From Schistosoma mansoni (taxonomy: Eukaryota; Platyhelminthes; Trematoda; Strigeidida; Schistosomatidae), in the NCBI RefSeq assembly GCF_000237925.1, contig NC_031498.1, forward strand, positions 2,588,229 through 2,652,228: 64,000 nucleotides of DNA. Reading direction: 5' to 3'. How positions within the stretch are numbered: position 1 is the first letter of the stretch; every line of letters starts with the position of its first letter. The position numbers and the translations under genes are program-made. The notes beneath the pieces were generated by a model, which saw only the letters and a list, made by a program, of their open reading frames with translations, had not been told where the DNA came from and made no database searches. Below, piece by piece: positions 1 through 13,800 of the stretch.

Positions 1-29
1 GTGATTGCTTGTGCTTCTGGCTGCTTGTG

Positions 30-290
30 GAATATATTTATTCCCCGCTCGAACTTCGACTTCTCTCTTTAGTTAGCGGGGCTGGGGCTCATCAGGATAG
101 TTAACTTATTGGTCCTTGGTCGCAAGTGTTCGTTCCGTTCGCAGACTAAGTGAACTCGTAATCGCTTCAAACATAGCAAATTTGGCAACGAGGACGGAAT
201 TCGAACCCACGCGGGGAAACGTAGCAATGGTACAACTGCATATTGGGTTATAAGTTGACTCAATAAAGCGTACCCAGTTTTTTTTATTAT
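30..290 (-). repeat. Dispersed repeat with tRNA-like B box (candidate SINE)
   Basis: This stretch is less AT-rich than its surroundings. On the minus strand it carries a pol III B-box-like motif (GGGTTCGAATTCC, near 195-207). There is no coding evidence; an open frame through it looks accidental. Its SINE nature is inferred only from the B-box-like motif and the composition. Confidence 0.3.
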
Positions 291-1615
291 TTTCAGAAAG
301 TATGACAGCTAGTTATGTAAAAGTACTTTCCATCAAGACATGATAATAAGTAGAGAATCAATGAAAAATAGGAACTGTGATGAAACACATATTAAACACT
401 CTTCAGTAGTGTATACTCATAGCTTCAATCTGTACCAAACCTGAAAAGTCCTGCTTCATCAACAACCATAATACCATTAAATCACTGAGTCAAAGTCATC
501 CTACAGTCTATATTTTCTAAATAAAGTACGTTTTTAAAATAGTTCGATGTTTACAAAACACCGTTGATGAATAACCAACTTAATTGACTACAGTGATCAC
601 AGTCCTTCACTGAAATATCAAGATTCCTATCATGAAGTCAGTATTTAGAACACAATCACTACCACTAACTGAAATGATTATGCAGAAACATATTTTTTGT
701 TCATGTAGGGAGGGGGTTTATAAATGTTTTTGAATTTTATAGTCTACATCATGAGCTGATACTAGTTAGATATCCGTTCCAATCAATGAAATATTGAATA
801 AATGTTTCACTCTAGTACTTCTTCACGGTGTGCATCCATGACCTTGCCGACGACTATTTGGTCTCGTGGTAAGCGTTTAATCTAAAAACATCTGAGACGG
901 TACACAACCATTTTTCCTTTAGATGTAATTTTGATACAAAGCGACATAAACCTTTTAAAAAAGTAAACATTTATCAAAATAACTATTCAACATTAAAATA
1001 GTTCATTTTGTCGGATACATTCTGTTTAAACCATCAATCTTCTGAATTCTTCATGTCTCTATCTATTTTCTCTTTCCAAATTTATTTCATTGGATTATAC
1101 TCCTTCAATAACATCTTCAAACCCTAATCTTTCCGATTACTGCTTATACTCTTACTACTTCTACCACTATGGAATTTGAATCGACAACTTTATCTCTGTG
1201 CTAATATGGTATGGAGACTCGAACTGATGTACGTTCGTACGAAGTTCTATGTTGTGATTGACTGACTAACTCTTACATCTGTATCATTACCAATGTCGAT
1301 TATGGTTTGAATAACGTAACATTCCAAAGAATGATATCATTCAAAAATCTAAGAGTTTTTAATTCGTAATATAGTATGTACTACGTATCCATTTAATTCA
1401 TAAATGTAAAGTTTTCTTATTTCCATCTAAAGTGAAGATTTTTTCATGAAATACTTATTCAAATTGAATAGTGACTAGCACTGGAGTCTAGGGCACTTAT
1501 TTCAGACTCACTAACTGAATATATCTAGATCTTAGTGTTAATGTTCACATTGAGACTGAGAGGAGAATAAAGTCTCTAGTATTATATATACATAGATTCA
1601 AAAATGTTAATTTAC
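291..1615. other. Downstream intron of the THAP-CtBP gene; no feature seen
   Basis: AT-rich sequence without a recognisable exon. The donor at 1615 implies that the remaining CtBP exons lie to the left of the window. I looked on the minus strand for the conserved CtBP block around NTARGG and did not find it here. Confidence 0.5.
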
Positions 1616-1888
1616 CGCTTTTCATTTTAGCTTTCATATTCTCATTAAATATTTCATTCACCGTCAACAGTGAACAACCATTACTTCTTCCAAATGATCT
1701 CATATCCTTCATGATACTTGATTCTTGTATAAAAATAATCCAATCAGATCTATGAATAATTTCTTCATAATTATTTGTATAATTAAAATTTAACACAGTG
1801 TCAATTCCATCAGGTAAGAACTTGTCAAATACACGTATATTATAATTAAATTTTTCTAATTGACGTATAATAGTTAAACTGATTGGAC
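1616..1888 (-). CDS. THAP-CtBP exon 6: second half of Rossmann motif and following strands
   Basis: The exon begins after an AATAG acceptor and completes the glycine codon split with the previous exon. It encodes [13 protein letters not shown], then [14 protein letters not shown], which mirrors the CtBP segment FNVLFYDPYLSDGIE. A region corresponding to LLFHSDCVTLH follows, here [12 protein letters not shown]. It ends MKSG at a GTAAAT donor, corresponding to CtBP MRQG just before the NTARGG block. Confidence 0.85.
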
Positions 1889-4800
1889 CTATTCGAAGAA
1901 GGAGAAAAGTAAAGATAAGATTAAAAAAAAGAAAACAAATCGATGATATAAATAGCGTTACTTAATCAATTTGTAGTTAACTAAGATCTTTCGTGATATA
2001 GATATTGTAAATTGTACAATCTATCTGAGGTTATCATGTAGATACATACAATAAAAGGTAGTAGTTAAGTATACTATTCTGATATAGACAGAAACTTCAT
2101 CTATGAAACACTTAAAGTCTACCAGTCAGACTTTACCTTGATCAAAAACCTGATTTATTCTATCAGTCAATCAGTCAGATACATAAAATGTAAAAGTTAA
2201 ATTATATTTGCACCTGTTCAAGTTACTTCATCAGCTTTCATATAATCTGGTCATAACAATTTTTAAAAGTTAAGTTTCAAACCCACAGGAGGTCTGTCGA
2301 GGACCGAATAGCTCAGTGATAATGTCTCAGATTATAAGGCTTTGTGATGTGCGTCCAAACCTCATAGGGAGTATTACTTCTCTCAATAGTTTTAGACATA
2401 CCTTGTTGAAAACTGCCGTCTTTCAGGAAATCTTAGTCAAACACGATTTAATGTCGACCTTATCCAACCTCATAATAATCTTATATAGTCGATACTATAA
2501 TCTTTGTTTTAAACTAATTAGTCTAACCTAGCGTACGTTATCTTTTATTCTTACGAATTGGAAACTTCCTTTCGATAGCCTAATTATGTGATCAAATACT
2601 CAAGAACTTTTATTAGTATCCTATCTGATCTTCCAAAATCATCTTTCTAATATGATAGTTGATTTTCGCATAGTATTCTGATAAAAAGAGGTCAGGAATA
2701 AGACTATTGACTAAATCGATGTGATAATCTCTCACTTAAATATTGAGTTTTTGTGAGCCACTTATTAATAATTCTTTATGACATTCTGTTGCATATTGAT
2801 AATCATTCCACTCATTTTTGATATTTACTTAATATAAAATTCGTTCCATTTAATAATTATTGAGATGCAATCATTAAGCCTCGAGGAGACCTATGTAGAA
2901 AGAGTACTGTTACTTCCATTATATATATGTATATACTTCACAAGCTAGTTTCCTATTCATAACAATTGAGGGCTGGGTCAATATTAGGGAGCGTACTGTT
3001 GAAAAGAGAGTTCAGACGTTTAGTAACTGGATTCGCTATCGTGGTAATATATTTTGAGTTACTTAACAAAGTGAAGTTATAACAGTGGCAGCAAATTCTC
3101 TTCTGAAATACACCTTTCTCTGTGTTCCAACTGCTATGATTCTTGTCAATAAGAAGATTCTCAATGATAAAATTATCTAAAAACTTCCCCCGAGTTAAAT
3201 TAAGTACACTATAGCTTTAAAAAAATCCCATGATCTATTTAATAATCATACCCAGTGTTAATTAAGAATCCCAGTTACTCGAGTAAAATGACATATCCAT
3301 GATATATTACATTAAGTGTCAATCGAATTATATTGTAAGAGCTCAAGTAGGATGGTCAGGAATTTGCCGAGAACCTCATATTAAAATTAAAACATCATGG
3401 CTAAAGTATTTATTTATTTCCCTCCTTTATGTAGGTATTATATTTCTTATTATTCCATATTGAGTGTTGGAGGACCAACGTTACTTTCTTACTTACCAAG
3501 TAATGAAAGTACTGCAACCACATTAAAGGCTCTTTACATATATCGAGTGAAAAATAAATACCAGTTTATTAATATCACAGTTAATTTTATGTTAGAAATA
3601 TTAGCCACAAAAGTCGAACTACTTAATCCAAAAAGAGAGATAGCTAATCTGAAAGTTCTTTATTGAAATTCTAATAAAGTTCACCGTTATTTCATAAAGA
3701 AGTGCACCACTGGTATTCCCGAATAACTTATGAGCATTTAATTTACAAAATCTGAACGAAATGAAAAGTAAGTCCTGAATCACTTGAGATGAATATGTGA
3801 CAGGCATTCGAACAAAAACTATCTCTGCTGACCAATAAATCTAATCGACAACAAAAATTACGTTTATATCATCACACTTTTATGTAATTATTCGTAGAAG
3901 TTGGTAAAATATATCCGATATCACATTTAATGTTAAATTTATAATGAAGGAGAGATTATCCCAAAGGAATTATTACATAACTCAAAATAGCCAAATAGCA
4001 AAACGTGGGTTCGCAAAATGTTACATCCACAAATTCTGATTAGTTATGAAAGAATTTATGTAAGAATATTATTAAAGTTACTGAAATTACTCAATGAATG
4101 ATCTTGATAGATTGAAACCATACAAATAACAATGAATATATGTGTAGTAGAATTATAGATATTCCCACAGGGAAAAATTAATTAAAAATGAAAACTTTTG
4201 TATAAAAATATATCGAGTCAACAACTAACGAACTTACCTAAACCAATAATACCGATTTGAATATTTCGCTCAGTATTTAATCGAGTTCCTTGATTGTTTG
4301 ATACAATATTACCTATTGCTTGATCATTAGTAGTAGTAGTATGTTTGAATATGATGTCATTTGTATGATTATGTAGCGGTTTGTTAATTTGCACTAGTTG
4401 ATTCACTATTGATTGTGAAGGTGATGATGCTGGTCGTTTAACAGTAGGTTGATTTTTTTCATTCATATAAATGGACATGATATCATAATATGTAGATAGG
4501 ATAATACCAATAATAAAATCAGCTGATTTATTTACATCAAGTTCCAATGGTACGATGTGTAAATTTATGCCTAAATTATAATTTTTTTTAAAAAAAAGTA
4601 ATTAAAACAAGTGTATTTGGGTATGCATTAGAAAAGTAGGAAACAAATCTGAAGTGAGTAGGATTAAAAGTGTAGAAGGATGGACTTTTAAAATAGACGA
4701 GCATTAGTTATGTAAATACCCTACAGAACAATGATGTTTTATGCAAAAATTTATCAACAACCCATGAAAAACAATTATCTAATCTACTGATGAAACTAGG

Positions 4801-7800
4801 ATAATATTTTATGATGGTAATAAGTCATATATTGTTAAAATATTAGTTGCATAGGGAGTTATTTAATGTATGAATCTTCAATTACTGATCAGTGTCTACA
4901 TTCAGAGTTGAATAGGTGGAATTATGTATATCTTTTACTACTTACTAATTATCAGTAGTCATTCAAGCTGTACCAATTTATGTAGGGTGGTTCAGGGGGA
5001 TAAGTGGAGATAGTAGAATTTTCACAATTTAAATTACGAAACGATCATAGTTAAAGCGTCTCTGAAGACCCGTGGGCACTGAGGAGCCGTTTTATTCTGG
5101 CATAGGACTTCTCAACAGTGAGTGCTCTAAATCCCATATCTGAGAATCAAACCGAAGACCTTCGGTTTAGCGCGCGAACACTTAAACTCCGAACCACCAA
5201 GTCAGGATCTAACGTTCTTAGTGTTTAACTATAATCAGTCCGTGATATTGCGGAATGGTATGGGGGTCAATAGTTCACGCACCAGATCGGAGGATCTGAA
5301 TTTGATTCCCGAACGCAGGGTCTTAGATACTTACTGAGGAGGAGTCTAAGATTAGGATGAAACAGTTACCCAATACTCATGGGTTTTCAAAGGTGTTTTA
5401 ACTAAGAGCACTTCGTGATTTGAGTCATTCATAAAAGATAGGTTTTAGCTAACAGTGGGATCCATAACGCGGGCTTCTTCCTGTTTAGGACTCTTCAGCC
5501 GAAGATACCTACATCTTAGAGTCGATGTTCACTCTGGGACTCTTAATAACTTGTGACATGATGAGCATATCGAGGTAGTGTACACGAGATCAACAAATGT
5601 CAACAAATACTGATTACAACTCAGTCCCCAATATCAACAACTAGACAGCTCAACCTCCTATTAATAGCGATATAAATACTAACTTGTAGTTGGAAAGATT
5701 TATAAAATCACAAAAAATCTTCAGCGTTCTTTCAGGCTTATGATAAAACTTGAAGACTTGCTCTGATAATTAAACGCTACTGTGAAGGTGAAGATTTTGC
5801 TCACTTTCCATTTCTTACACTTTGTTGTGTCTTGTGACATATATGATTTGCTTAGTATAGTATTAGTAATATGTTAGCATCCGTTGGTGAAACACAGAAT
5901 CAAGGAGCTCAAGATGGATTACTGTTACTAACCAGTCATTGGTGCATTTCACAAACCTCCAGTGAACAATCAGCATTTCGTCTGTAATTATAAAATGTTA
6001 GATAACCCTAGTTCATATATTTCACAAAACTAGACTACTGTTGATCGTACTGGTTGACTGTGAAATCTTTCAGACTAAACAAAAACTAATGGTACCATGT
6101 TATCTGGTTGATGGGAGTTACAGAAAACCTGAAACTCAAGTTTCATTTAAGTTTCCGCCTGCTAGCAAAACTTATCTACAACTGTAAACATAATATGATA
6201 CTTCTGTTACACAAATTACCACTGAACTATCTAAACCTCAATCGCATTCATGTCGAACAGATATATTTACACTAATCGACCACTCAGTGTTAGTCAATTT
6301 TATATATTACCTAATCTTTTGTATTTAACAAATCCTGTCGATTGACTGATGTCAGGTGACGCGTATTCTTCTTTCAAAGTTTCATTTACATCTTATCAAT
6401 GAATCCCAATGTATGAAAATATTTGGTCTATAATTTTCAACCATCTTACCTAAAACAAATTGCATTTTAATATCAAGTCGTGTAAATTAGTATATGTTTT
6501 ACAACATAATTGATAGAGTTTATATTACGCTGAAGGGGAATCGATTTCTCTACAATGAGGAAAACAACTTATGAGTAGCTTCATTACATCTATGTTCATT
6601 TAATTGTTTACTATTAAATCGAATGATAAAATACAGATTTCAATATCTTATTTATTTACTTATTTGAACATATAAATATTGCTACAAAGGCGCACCGAAT
6701 ACATACGCGCCACACAAGTCACTTGATTGATGTGTGAGATGTGATACTGCCCGTGTGCTTAGACCGAAGCACATTCAACTATTTTCCGGTAGCTATTTTA
6801 AAGTCATTCTGAATTAAAATTTTTAAACTAAGATTGGTAACAATAAATGAGATGCAGTAACATGGTAGCCGGTGATCATCAATAGGTTCAAACGCCATTT
6901 GTTCCATCAAGATACTGGAGCCCATGTGCACCATTGGTTTTAAATCGGGGTTTTCCAACTCCCCTAGGTTAATTTTTCGTGTCCACCAACCCGGTTAAAG
7001 CGCCGGACATTCGCTTTTCGTCCTCTCAGTTTCGTAAACAACACCTTCGCCGTGAGAAGGCAGTAAGTAGAACTTCCCTGGCAGAGGCTGTATACGCGTA
7101 GCCATGTGAGAGCATTTCGAGAAAGAAAACTAACTCTCTCCACCTTTGGTCATACCAGGACATTTTGGGGGCAGTTCATTATCTAACACTTTATATTCGA
7201 CAAATTAATTTCTTATGTTCAAAATAATTCTTAGATAAATTAAAATAGAATACAAAAATCATTTACAATCTTATTATACCCAATTAACGTTAAACAATGA
7301 TATTTAAACCAATATAATACTAATTATTAAATATTGGAAGTATATTCAATTAAATTAAACTATTCTTATTAGTTATTATATCAATAATGATTTCATTATT
7401 AATTAACTAATTAATTAACTGAATTTTCTTTTTTTTTATATAAAAAAATTATAATTGAAATTTAATATGAAAATATTTTAAAAGAAAGAAAAAAAGAAAA
7501 AAAACTGAACAATCAATTTTTATTTTTTTTATTGTAATTTCCTTTTCTTTTTTTTCTTCCATTTTTTTTTCGTTGATATTCTATTGAAAATTTACTCAAT
7601 TCATTTATGATTAAAAGTATATTGACCTAATTGTTCTTTGAAAATAAAGATAAACATGTTACTAATTCAAACAAACACAAAACAGAAAAAAAGAAATTTG
7701 ATATGAGTCGAATTAGTTAAGAGTTAAAAGGTAGTATGTATATGTATTTTGTACTACCAGTATATTTGATTGTGTTTGTTTTATAACCTCTAGCAGTATT

Positions 7801-10800
7801 TAGAATTCAATTGAAAATAAAAATGTATACATTGAGGTTAGACATTAAGATCGTTGGATCAGGGCATAGTGGCTTAGAGGTCCTGGGTTTGATCCTCGGG
7901 TGTGGGGTCGTGAATGCGCACTACTGAAATGGAAGTCCATTGCTTCCAAGTCTGTAAAGTTGGTCTTAGATTGGTTCACGATTTCAGGGATACTATTTAA
8001 TTCACCTACGATTGTGTCTTCAAAGTAAGTCATTTTAACACGATCAGTAAGAGAAACAAAAAAGGGAAGATAACTCTGCGTCGGGAACTGAAAGCAGACA
8101 TCTAAAGGATGAATAGCAACTGGAAAGAACTAGAAAGGATTGCCCAGGACAGAGTTCAACGGAGAATGCTGGTGGGCGGACTATGCTTCTCCACAAGGGG
8201 TAGCAGGCGTAAGTAAGTAAGTAGGGACTTTTATTAAGTTTATTTTATATCTGTGGAAGTTAGTATATGGACCAGTCGCTAATTTTATATCAATACCTCC
8301 TTTGTTATCCTATCTGATATTCTTGTCACGTGAACATCTTAAATGTTATACGATCACTTAGTTATTCTTCATGAACAAATGTAATCGTTGAATAAAGATT
8401 GGTAAATATGTTCAATCAATAATCCTATTCATCCCTGTTTTTCTTATGCCCTTAAAGTATCTTCAATATAGTGACAGCAAGATTTTAGCCGTCTAATCAA
8501 TTTTTTAATCAGTCTATTCTTCAGCTTTGCAAGAAAAAGATCTGCTGACAAGAAGCCCAATGGTAATCCTACAACGAGAATGTAAACAAATCGTGACTTG
8601 GGAAGTTTATAAAACCACACTTTAATATCAGGATTAAAACTGCTTTTAATGAAGTAAACTGATATATTTATTTATTTGTTTGTGAATTCGAAATGATCAT
8701 ATGATTTATTTATTTTTGAAGACCAATGAACAAACAATAATTCGAATTATCGGATCCCTTTGGTTTATCAAGCACTCAACTTTAAGTGTATAATAGCTGA
8801 TTCAAACACTATATTTCTAATACTTTTTCTTAAGGTTTACCATCTCCAGACTTTGGTGTGAACAGTTGACATTTCATTTATGATTATTTAGTTCGAATTC
8901 AACCAAAATATTCTTTATCTGAACGATAGATAACATTATTGATCGCAACAAATAGGAAATATACCCATTGTATTGTACAAGAATTAAAACATAGTTACTG
9001 ATATGATAGATTCATATCAAAACTACCGACATGTTCACATCATCGACATGTCCTAAGCGTATAATAACTTCATATTGTAACTAGCAAACAACATGACGAA
9101 TGGTTATCTTTCCTTATCATTGTCTATGTAACATAGTGATTAATTCGAAATAAGAATATGATACAATACAAATCAATATCCAAATTAATTATCGCACATT
9201 GAGTTTATCACGCAAATATGTGTTTATGAATATCATTGTCTTTTTGTTTTTTTTTTCTTTTTTAATGTTATAAGAACTTGGTTACACAAGTCACACCCAA
9301 TTTAATTCATTACCATATCAATCTATGGCGGGATTAGGAAAAAGAGAAAAAGGGAGAGCAAAAGTGGGAGTGAGTTGATGAATGAGGGAGTGATAATTCC
9401 CGTTATAACTAAGAGGGAAAAAGTATCTATATAGCAAAACTCATACTCGTTTAAAAATTTAACTAAATAAATCATTAGTCATCAAAAACTTCACAAAGCA
9501 TATCTATTCAACTAAATATTTACTTGGGAAGAAATAAAATGTCCAATTAAGTCAACCATATGACTGAAGAAGGGTGTTTCAAAATATGTCAAGACAATTG
9601 AAAGCAGTTGAGATTTAATGTATGTGTTTAAGATAATGTGAAAAGGATGAAATTCTTATCGACATTTTCCTAAAGGAATTAATTTTGTGTTTCTATGTAT
9701 TTACTATTACAATTCTCTGAATGTAACATAAATCATGAAATTTCGAAGTTAAGGACATTTTAGTCAACTGTAAAGACTTTTCTGAAATAAACAGAAAGAA
9801 ACGATGCTCTCAAGATCTACATATACCAAAACAGACGAATCGATTGGAATGCATAATATCAATAATTGAAAAATTTACAAACTTATATTAAATGGAATTC
9901 ATTCACATTACACAGGCTGGTGACATTTTAGTCACCTGTAAAGACTCTTCTGAAATATATAGAACAAGACGATACTCTCAAGATTTACATATACCAAAAG
10001 AGACGAATCGATTGGAATCCCAAATATCAATAATTGGAAAATTTACAAACTTAAATGAAATTCATTCACATTACACAGGCTGGTGATGTTTCAGACTCAA
10101 TAGTTCAGTGGATAGCACGTTTGCCATTTGAAGAAAAAAGATATTTAGTTCGAGTCTCGGTGTAAATACCAACAATGATATACAGATATATCCAGGTAAA
10201 CAGTTTATATTAAAAAAGAATGAACATTTTACATTCTAATAGTATTTACTGCCTCACATTAAAATTTCTTGAATCCATCTTTAACACTGACATTTAACCT
10301 TTAAAACATCATTTTTTTTCGATAACAATTTAACTTACCAAGATTTTTTAATTCATCCCAACAATTCTTAGAATTTAAACATTCAGGTATATAAATATTT
10401 TTCAAAAAACTGAAATATTGAAGATATTCAACTGACAATACAATTTCCTGATAAGTAACCATATCTGAAACATTTTGACGAATCTTGATTGCAAAAAACA
10501 TGAATGAAAAAAAAGAAAAAAAGAAAGAAAAATTTTGGTAAATTCTTGTTTATCTTTTTTGGGGGGGTGGTGTTCCTGTTAACACTACTGAAAACTTTAT
10601 ATTACTTAACATAATAGTAATGTTACTTTATTTCCTAAGCGCAAAAAATGATTTGCATTAAATATTTATGTTTATTTATTGTATCTATGAATGAACAAAA
10701 AAAACATTATCTTGATAAAACAAAATGAATAAGATACCTTGTTACGATTATTCATTTTAAATTATGTTCTCAGTGAATAAAATGTTACATTTTCTTATAG

Positions 10801-13800
10801 GATTTTAAGTAGTATATTTCCTTTTATTGATGAAAAGAAATGATTACTTATGAGTAGTTCAAATAAATAAAAACTTTTAGTTGAATAAAGATTAATTCAA
10901 TTTTTGAAGATAATTTTTTATTATAATCAGAAGGGGTTTTGTAAAGATTTCAGTAATTTTTATAGTTGAAATTATGAGTCAATTGAAGCTAGACCACTAA
11001 GGAAAATCTGGACGAACTACAGCTGAAGAATCATTAAAGAATAGATGATACTGGATATCTTTTTTTGTATTCCAGTTTTCATCCTGTTAGTAGATTATAT
11101 GGTAAAAATCTAGAATCTTGTGGTTTTACGATGATACTCTTAGATCACTGAACTGAAATTCTGTGATCCGCAATACATGCTGTTGTACATCAGGTATATA
11201 AAGTTAGTTAGATATTAACTCAAGAGTATTCAACACAGCCCACTATTCTAAGTAACTTGACATTTAAAAAATACCTTATTTGATAAGTGAAAAATAGGAA
11301 CCCCGGGTACATGTTTATTATCACTTATCAATAAGGTCCATTCTCAACGTTTAAAAATGTTATTGTCTCTTCAGAGATTTTGAGTAGTATCACTGGACTA
11401 GCTTGAAATTTATCTTCTTCATGGACTAACATCATCTAGAGGACCAATAAAGCCCAGGACGAACTAGACAGTTATTTTTTTCCTAGCATGTAAATCTTAA
11501 GTATTATATGACGACACCTACAACGTATAGTTCAGATATAATATTGAGTTGAAGTAAACACTGTGAAAAGTTTCAAACTAAACAGAACTATTTTATTAGT
11601 TGAGTTCATGAGTCAATTAAAGCTAGACCATCATGGAAACCCTTCTTCTGACAAAAAGAAATAGACGTTTATTGTCGAATATGGTCAGTAGTTACATACA
11701 CTTAATGCCATCCTATGATAAATAATAATTTCCAGTGATTTTGTTTCAGTTACTCGATCAGTAAATTGTTAATAACACTATCTATAGTTACTATGATTCT
11801 CTTCATTTTGTTAAATATAATAGAATTCCATCTTAATTTAAAAGGATAATTCATCATAATACTTAATCTTTTATTAATAATCATGTATTGTGATGTAGAA
11901 AAATAATTAAACTGTATACTTACATGTTCAGGAAGATTCTTTATATCTGAATACTGAATACATAACGGATTAATTACATCGTGAAGAATCGGCATTTCAA
12001 CTGTTAACTCGTCAATACCAATAAAAATCACATATTGAACTATTTGATTTAATGAAGGAATATCTTCTAGTTGATTTGATCTTTCCTCTTTAAAAAGAAT
12101 ACCAAAGAAAAGTAAACATTCATATTAATAACACATTCGTTAAATTACAATCTATATGTACTTAGTATTAACTAAAACGAAGAGTAGTAAATGAAGAGTT
12201 AATATTCATTGTATTAATGTTTTATTAAATACCGAGGCTGTATATACACTGAAGAGATGTTATGACAAATCTTCATACCGCTGACTAATTACCTACTAGT
12301 AAACAGTGTCATCTTGTCTGATCATCAATGCTGAATAAATTTTATCGATTGTGTTATAATGTAAACATTGGTTCAAATTACTCGATAGTGAGGCACAGTA
12401 TGCCTGATTTAAAGTGACTGTGGTTCACTGAATGAAATCTGTAGCTCTAGATTACTGACTAAATTGAATCTGTTGACAAAATATTACTGTGATCATTACG
12501 TACTTGATTTTCTCTTAGAGATTTAATAAGACAAAGAAATGGATTCATATCCAAAAATTTACAACCTCATCCAAGTTTTATCACATATTTAATAAAGTGA
12601 AACGTTATGTGTCATCTCATAAGTTACTTAAATGAAGAAATCTAAATATTCATTCATTTTTGCTGTCAAAATCAATGATTTAATGCTTATTCCTGATAAG
12701 AGATACTTAGTAGTAGTAGAAAATCTCCCCTATTTTATACCGACTGATTTGGAATCTAACAAAAATTTATGATAATTTATCTAGTTTATACTGAATTGTA
12801 AACTGGAATTATCATGTCTCATTTATATGAAAACTTGATACAACATACAGTGACCGAAATATCTTTAAATCCTGAACTATATACGAATCTTATAGCCTAG
12901 TACTTTAAACTGTTTGTATTTATTTCTTGGAAGATACTAGTTTTAAAGCTGTTTTTCAAGTAAGGATTTCTCCTTTTTCCTTTCTTTACAGTCATTATTT
13001 CAGATTAATATGTAATCTCAGCTAAATCTTATTTATCGTTTAGAAATAAATAATATCAGTGATAGACAAATTCATTTTGTGTTGTTGTTTGAATCTGCCG
13101 ATCGATGTTTGGGACTGCAGTTGTTCAGTCTTTTATTGGCATATGTACATTCTGTGCGGATTGCCTTGATATTATCTTAACTCACAAGCCTTATAAGCAA
13201 AGGTGGATGGTGGCTGGCATTGGAATCCATGACGCACGTTTCGCCCCACATGGGAATCATCAGATAGATTTACCTGAATCTCAGAGTTGGTGTTCACTCT
13301 GCGATGTAGGTATATCCAGCTGACGAGTCCTGCATAGAACGAAACGTTAGTGCTTCATTGCAATACCAGCCACCATCCATTAGTGATAGATAGTTGTTGT
13401 GTTCTGTAAATTCGTTACTAACGGCTTCATTTTAAGATTTCTCCAATTTACATAAATTATTTAAAAGATTATTACTTCTGATATTCAAATTGTTGAGATA
13501 AAGATGCTTTATGTTTATACTGCTAAATGATTCATGAAATAACTTTAGTTAACTTTGAATTTTATCTAAAATATGAATAATACTCTTGGAGAATTGAACT
13601 AGTATGATGAAACTTATTATGTGAACCATAATGAAAACTAACACCAAACCGATCATTTTCATTAAAACCACATGTAGATTGATGGCCAGTTTTTAGAGAT
13701 TTTCCGATTTCTACTACGAACTTTATTAGCGTCTCTGTAAATGAAAATACCTTTCAATGGTTGAAAAACAATGCAGACGAAATAATAACAACAATAATAA

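Larger units (their letters stand above)
4571..10338. other. Intron 4 of the THAP-CtBP gene, repeat-rich
   Basis: 5.8 kb. It contains degenerate SINE copies at 5045-5560, a roughly 500-bp dispersed repeat at 6655-7165, a SINE fragment at 7849-8030, an RTE LINE 3' end at 8041-8226 and a tandem duplication at 9754-10085. The rest (5560-6650, 7170-7840, 8230-9750) is AT-rich with homopolymer runs and shows no gene. Confidence 0.55.

Noticed and set aside
3397-3666. 89-codon open frame on the plus strand
   Set aside because: It lies inside a CtBP intron, antisense, in AT-rich sequence; composition is hydrophobic and no family motif is visible.
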